Translations under genes and position numbers: made by a program
Part shown: positions 60,230 to 64,000 of the stretch, in pieces
How the letters are laid out: every line of letters starts with the position of its first letter
Numbering within the stretch: position 1 is the first letter of the stretch
The notes under the pieces: generated by a model
What the model saw: only the letters and a program-made list of their open reading frames with translations
The model's database searches: none
Told to the model about the DNA's origin: nothing
Source of the DNA: Rapana venosa
Taxonomy: Eukaryota > Mollusca > Gastropoda > Neogastropoda > Muricidae
Direction: 5' to 3'
Assembly (NCBI GenBank): GCA_028751875.1
Contig: CM054153.1
Location: 25,297,513-25,361,512 of the forward strand
Length of the DNA stretch: 64,000 bases

Positions 60230-60312
60230 GAGAGACAATGACAATGACAAGATTCTTTTATTGCGAGGATAATGAATAAGCATGCATGTGGTTTTTTTTA
60301 CAATCAGTCCCC
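60230..60312 (-). mobile_element. SINE-B 3' fragment
   Basis: AGATTCTTTTATTGCGAGGA, TAATGAATAAGCATGCATGT and ACAATCAGTCCCCCG. Confidence 0.65.
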
Positions 60313-60324
60313 CGCCCTTAGGGA

Positions 60325-60398
60325 TATATAATAATAATAATGTATGGAATTTATATAGCGCTGAATCTTGTAAAGCAACAAATCAAAGCGCTCAGAGA
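60325..60398 (-). mobile_element. LINE-c-type tail
   Basis: (AAT)n, GTATGGAATTTATATAGCGC, TGAATCTTGTAAAGCAACAA and ATCAAAGCGCTCAGA. Confidence 0.85.
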
Positions 60399-60540
60399 AA
60401 GACAGAGACAGAGAGAGAGAGTGTGTGTGTGTGTTGGGGTGGAATTGCACCTAAGACTGTTTTCGAGAGAGAGAGAGAGGTTTTTGTGGGTTTTGTTGTT
60501 TTTTAATGTGTGTGTGTTTATTTTTTTAAAATATTCATTT

Positions 60541-60812
60541 TATTCTTTTATTCATTTCGAGGATAATGGAATAAATACTCGTGTGCTTTTTTTACATCCA
60601 GTCCCCATGTGTATGCAGTTTTGTAAAATTTTGTCATCTGTTCCCACCGGCACACAATGGCCTACTCTTCGGAAAAGCAGAACAGGGTTTTTTAACATGT
60701 GCGCAAGATGTTCTGTACACGGAACCTCTCGAACGAGATTCGAACCTGGGTTAGCAGATCACAAGCGCAATGCGTATCACTCTAACCACCAGCCTATCCT
60801 GTTCCCTTTCCC
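60541..60812 (-). mobile_element. SINE-B copy with internal deletion
   Basis: ATTTCGAGGATAATGGAATA, GGCCTACTCTTCGGAAAAGC, then a jump to CGAACGAGATTCGAACCTGG and CCAGCCTATCCTGTTCCC at the head. Confidence 0.85.
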
Positions 60813-60828
60813 CGCATGTGTGTGTGTG

Positions 60829-61062
60829 TGCGCACAAGATGTTCTGTGTGCATTCACACACGGGACCTTGGTTTATAGTCTCATCCGAAGGACTTCTAGG
60901 GGTGGGGTGGCAGTGGAGTCGGCACTGATGTTAACTCCATCACCGTCACCTCAGATTCCGAATCCTTTGGGGCGCCTTCGAAGCTTTGTCAACCACCTTT
61001 CTCCAGAGGAAGAAAAAAATCCTCTTGGAAACGAGATTTGAACCCTGAGTTGGTAGATCACG
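60829..61062 (-). mobile_element. SINE-B copy, partial
   Basis: GCACAAGATGTTCTGTGTGC, CTTGGTTTATAGTCTCATCC, GGCACTGATGTTAACTCCAT, then a ~60 bp insertion and GAAACGAGATTTGAACCCTG. Confidence 0.78.
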
Positions 61063-61064
61063 AG

Positions 61065-61437
61065 CGCCTGGGGTTTATCACAGTTCTTGATTAAACCATT
61101 GACGCTGGGGGCAACAGCAAAGTGAGAGGCTGTATGACCAGTGGCTTTCTTTCCCACTCATGGAATTCCACTTTACAGCTTAGTCTTTACTGATCGGCTA
61201 TGACTCTCTGACTAGGAGGCTTGACTCGCACAGTCCTTAATGTGCTGCAGCCCTGGGGGCTGGTTGACCTTTGGAGAACATCTCCAACGCTGACTGTCCT
61301 TATGCCCACTTGGCCGAGAGAGTGGGGATGTACTGTGGGCAAGGCATCTCCACTATAATCAAATTTCTGCCCCAGTTTCCGAAAACAGCAGCTAGCTACC
61401 TCCTCTGCTGTTTTGGAGGTCATCGTCGGACACGACG
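61065..61437 (-). mobile_element. REP-3 copy, inverted relative to 20931
   Basis: ACAGTTCTTGATTAAACCAT, CTTTGGAGAACATCTCCAAC, CTTATGCCCACTTGGCCGAG, ACTGTGGGCAAGGCATCTCC, GGTCATCGTCGGACACGACG: reverse complement of 20931-21310. Confidence 0.88.
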
Positions 61438-61439
61438 GA

Positions 61440-61678
61440 CAAACATACATACATACATACATACATACAAACATGCATACATACGTACATACATACATAC
61501 ATACATGCATACGTACATACATACGTGCATTACAAACATACATACATACATACGTACATACATACATACATACATACATACATACATACGTGCATACAAA
61601 CATACATACATACATACGTACATGCATACATACATACATACATACATGCATACAAACATACATACGTACATACGTACT
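61440..61678 (+). repeat. (ACAT)n tract before exon 25
   Basis: ACATACATACATACATACAT with GCAT and CGTAC variants, up to 7 bp before the TTGACAG acceptor. Confidence 0.95.
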
Positions 61679-61684
61679 TGACAG

Positions 61685-61818
61685 GCTAACGTGCGCTACA
61701 ACAAGCTGCCGGCAAGGATGGGCATCGACGACCCCAAGTTCACGCTGCGCGCTGACCCCAGGAATTTCCAGCACGACAGAAACCGCTGTGATCGCCGCAC
61801 CATCTACATCACTTTTGG
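61685..61818 (+). CDS. A2M-like: Exon 25 (last visible): start of receptor-binding domain
   Basis: 134 nt, phase 0 in, 2 out, acceptor ACTTGACAG, donor GTAGGT. It encodes ANVRYNKLPARMGIDDPKFT, LRADPRNFQHDRNRCDRRTI and YITF plus 2 nt. It aligns with A2M LKYNILPEKEEFPF, a Cys, and the first strand of the receptor-binding (MG8) domain. The rest lies beyond the window. Confidence 0.93.
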
Positions 61819-63280
61819 GTAGGTTTTCTTGAAGCGGGAAGGGGGGGGGTTGGGCGGAGGGGGGTGGGTGGGGGGTTTGGTGGTAGTGGTTGGTGGTGTT
61901 GTTGTGGGGGGGGGGTTGGTTTTTGTTGGTGGTGGTTGTTGTTTTTTTTCTTTGGGGTTTTGTTGTGGGTTTTTTGTGTGTGTTATGTTGGTGGTGGGGG
62001 TGTTGGTGTTGTTTTTTGTGTGTGGTGTGTTGGTGGGGGTGTTGTTGGTTTTGTGTGTTGGTGGGGTGTTGATTTTATGTGTGTTGTGTGGGTGTTGATG
62101 TTTTGTTGTTTGTTTTCATTCTTGGGGTTTTGTTCTTGTTTTTTGTGTTGTGTTGCTGGTGGGGTGTTGGTGTTGTTTTTGTGTTGTGTTGCTGGTGGGG
62201 TGTTGTTGTTTTTTGTGTTGTGTTGCTGGCGGGTGTTGTTGTTTTGTTGTTGTTTTTTGTGTTGTGTTGCTGGTGGGGTGTTGTTGTTTTGTTGTTGTTT
62301 TTTGTGTTGTGTTGCTGGTGGGGTGTTGTTGTTTTGTTGTTGTTTTTTGTGTTGTGTTGCTGGTGGGGTGTTGTTGTTTTGTTGTTGTTTTTTGTGTTGT
62401 GTTGCTGGTGGGGTGTTGTTGTTTTGTTGTTGTTTTTTGTGTTGTGTTGCTGGTGGGGTGTTTGTTGTTTTGTTGTTGTTTTTGTGTTGTGTTGCTGGTG
62501 GGGTGTTGTTGTTTTTTGTGTTGTGTGGCTGGTGGGGTGTTGGGTTTTTTTGTTTTTTGGTGTGTGTGTTGTGTTGCTGGTGGGGTGTTGTTGTTTTGTT
62601 GTTGTTTTTTGTGTTGTGTGGCTGGTGGGTGTTGGTTTTTTTTTGTTTTTTGGTGTGTGTGTTGTGTTGCTGGTGGGGTGTTGTTGTTTTGTTGTTGGTT
62701 TTTGTGTTGTGTTGCTGGTGGGGTGTTGTTGTTTTGTTGTTGGTTTTTGTGTTGTGTTGCTGGTGGGGTGTTGTTGTTTTTTGTGTTGTGTTGCTGGTGG
62801 GGTGTTGTTTTGTTGTTGTTTTTTGTGTTGTTTTGCTGGTGGGGTGTTGTTGTTTTGTTGTTGTTGTTTGTGTTGTGTTGCTGGTGGGGTGTTGGTGTTG
62901 TTGTTTGTGTTGAGTTGCCGGTGGGGTGTTGGTGTTGTTTCCATTCTTGGGTTTTGTGGTTGTTGTTTTTTTGTGTTTATGTTGCTGGTGGGTTTTTGTT
63001 GTTTTTTTGTGTTGTGTTGCTGGTGGGTTTTTGTTGTTGTTTCCATTCTTGGGTTTTTGTTGTGGTTGTTGTTTTTTTGTGTTGTGTTGCTTGGTGGTGT
63101 TGTTGTTTATTGTGTTGTGTTGTTGTTGGGGTGTTGTTGTTTTTTGTGTTGTGTTGCTGTTATTGTTTTGTTGTTGTTTTTTGTGTTGTGTTGCTGTTAT
63201 TGTTTTGGTGTTGTTTTTTGTGTTGTGTTGCTGTTGTTTTGTTGTTGCTGTTTTTTGTTGTTTTTTGGTTGTAATTTCCA
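61819..63280 (+). repeat. G/T-only minisatellite after the exon 25 donor, ~1.4 kb
   Basis: The unit of about 45-57 bp contains TTTTTTGTGTTGTGTTGCTG, GTGGGGTGTTGTTGTTTTGT and TGTTG, about 25 copies. Three units near 62115, 62940 and 63040 share a CATTCTTGGG(G)TTTTG variant, so a higher-order structure exists. Apart from the single C of GCTGG, C is nearly absent. Confidence 0.95.
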
Positions 63281-63284
63281 TTAT

Positions 63285-63365
63285 TTCATGTTGGGCCGAG
63301 TGGATAGTCATTGAGTTACATCCTGTGGGGTTAAGAAGTTGAGGGTTCGAATATCGGCAGTTTGC
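63285..63365 (+). mobile_element. tRNA-like sequence (possible SINE head)
   Basis: TGTTGGGCCGAGTGGATAGT (A-box region) and TTGAGGGTTCGAATATCGGC (B box) about 35 nt apart, like a tRNA-Leu/Ser 5'/3' pair. The acceptor stem is poor. Confidence 0.55.
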
Positions 63366-63447
63366 GTTTGGTGAATTAAGGGTGTGGATTTTTAACAGCC
63401 TCCTAGGCAGCGTGATGGCTGTGATGATGACGATGATGCACATTTAC

Positions 63448-63561
63448 CTGTCAAGTCAAATTTTTATTTCCAGATGGTACATTGAATAAGCAATGCATTT
63501 GCGTTTTTTCATCAAGCCATCTATGTAAGAACAAAAGTTTCTTAATGATAATATTTGATTG
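63448..63561 (+). mobile_element. REP-2 copy, first part (split by SINE-B)
   Basis: TGTCAAGTCAAATTTTTATT, CCAGATGGTACATTGAATAA, GCAATGCATTTGCG and CATCAAGCCATCTATGTAAG. Confidence 0.85.
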
Positions 63562-63916
63562 ATTGATTTATTTTATTCGTTTATATCGAGGATAATGGAA
63601 TAAGCACTTATGTGCTTTTTTTCTTACATCCAGTCCCCGTGTGTATGCGGTTTTGTCAATTCTGTCATTTGTTCCCACCGGCACACAATGGCCTACTCTT
63701 ACGAAAAGTGAAACAGGATTTAACATGTGCGCAAGATGTTATGCGTGCGTTCACACACAGGACCTCGGTTTATAGTCTCATCTGAAGAACTTTTGGGGAG
63801 AGCGGAGTCTGCACTGATGTTAACTCCAGGGGAAAATATCCCCTTGAACAGGAATCGAACCCGGGTCATCAGATTGCCAGCGCAATGGTCTAACCACTAG
63901 GCTATCCCGTCCCCCA
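63562..63916 (-). mobile_element. SINE-B copy, full length, nested in REP-2
   Basis: Reverse complement: GGGGGACGGGATAGCCTAGT, B box GGGTTCGATTCC, GGGGATATTTTCCCCTGGAG and TTCCATTATCCTCGATATAA. Complete in all blocks. Confidence 0.93.
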
Positions 63917-64000
63917 TCATAAGTACTACATTATTGCAACCTTTACCAATAGAGTGTACCAATAAAAAAAAATATAAAAAAGAGGAAAACCAATAAAATA
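63917..64000 (+). mobile_element. REP-2 copy, second part
   Basis: AAGTACTACATTATTGCAAC, a TTACCAATAG-type segment and AAAAGAGGAAAACCAATAAA match the 3' end of REP-2 at 19330-19400. Confidence 0.75.

Noticed and set aside
61864..63443. Frames of 300-490 codons on both strands
   Set aside because: Translations of the G/T minisatellite; open only because the repeat unit lacks stops in those frames.

Overview
The window is intron-rich animal DNA that carries most of one large gene on the + strand: a thioester protein of the alpha-2-macroglobulin (A2M) family. The first recognisable exon starts at 271 and the last ends at 61818. All introns are GT-AG and the reading phases agree across every junction. 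The gene is cut at both ends. By comparison with vertebrate A2M, roughly 220 residues (MG1 and part of MG2) lie upstream and roughly 130 (rest of the receptor-binding domain) lie downstream. Twenty-five consecutive exons plus one candidate alternative exon encode about 1260 residues. Dense SINEs, non-LTR retrotransposons, very long simple repeats and large introns suggest a lophotrochozoan, most likely a gastropod mollusc; that assignment is inference.

Gene layout. Exons 1-4 (271-5689) give the MG2/MG3 region; exons 4-6 (5574-11277) MG4 into MG5; exons 7-8 (14740-16378) MG5, which holds a ~90-residue acidic, proline-rich insertion ending in five arginines. Exons 8-12 (16176-25876) give MG6 and the region before the bait. 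Exon 13a (29241-29355), or alternatively candidate 13b (34563-34683), gives the bait segment ending in FPETWLWD. Exons 14-16 (38486-42351) give MG7, and exons 16-18 (42256-46032) the first half of CUB. Exons 19-23 (47496-57019) give the thioester domain with GCGEQNM; exon 24 (59995-60213) gives the second half of CUB and exon 25 (61685-61818) the start of the receptor-binding domain. The product should be a secreted protease trap: cleavage of the bait would collapse the molecule and expose the thioester.

Introns. They hold at least three SINE families: SINE-A, with a tRNA-like head joined to a 5S-rRNA-like segment; SINE-B, tRNA-derived and the most abundant; and SINE-C. There are also fragments of four LINE families: LINE-a with a (GAA)n tail; LINE-b with an RNase H domain; LINE-c, L2/CR1-like with an (ATT)n tail; and LINE-d, nested in a LINE-a copy. 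Four unclassified repeats (REP-1 to REP-4), large palindromes and many minisatellites make up much of the rest. Several nested insertions still show target-site duplications.

Main points of interest: a duplicated bait exon that phase would make mutually exclusive with its partner; a polybasic insertion in MG5; tandem or inverted duplications of splice-acceptor regions at exons 10, 15 and 17; and G/T-rich, C-poor tracts that begin right after many donors, sometimes facing C-rich tracts before the next acceptor. No CRISPR array, intact tRNA gene or prokaryotic feature was seen.
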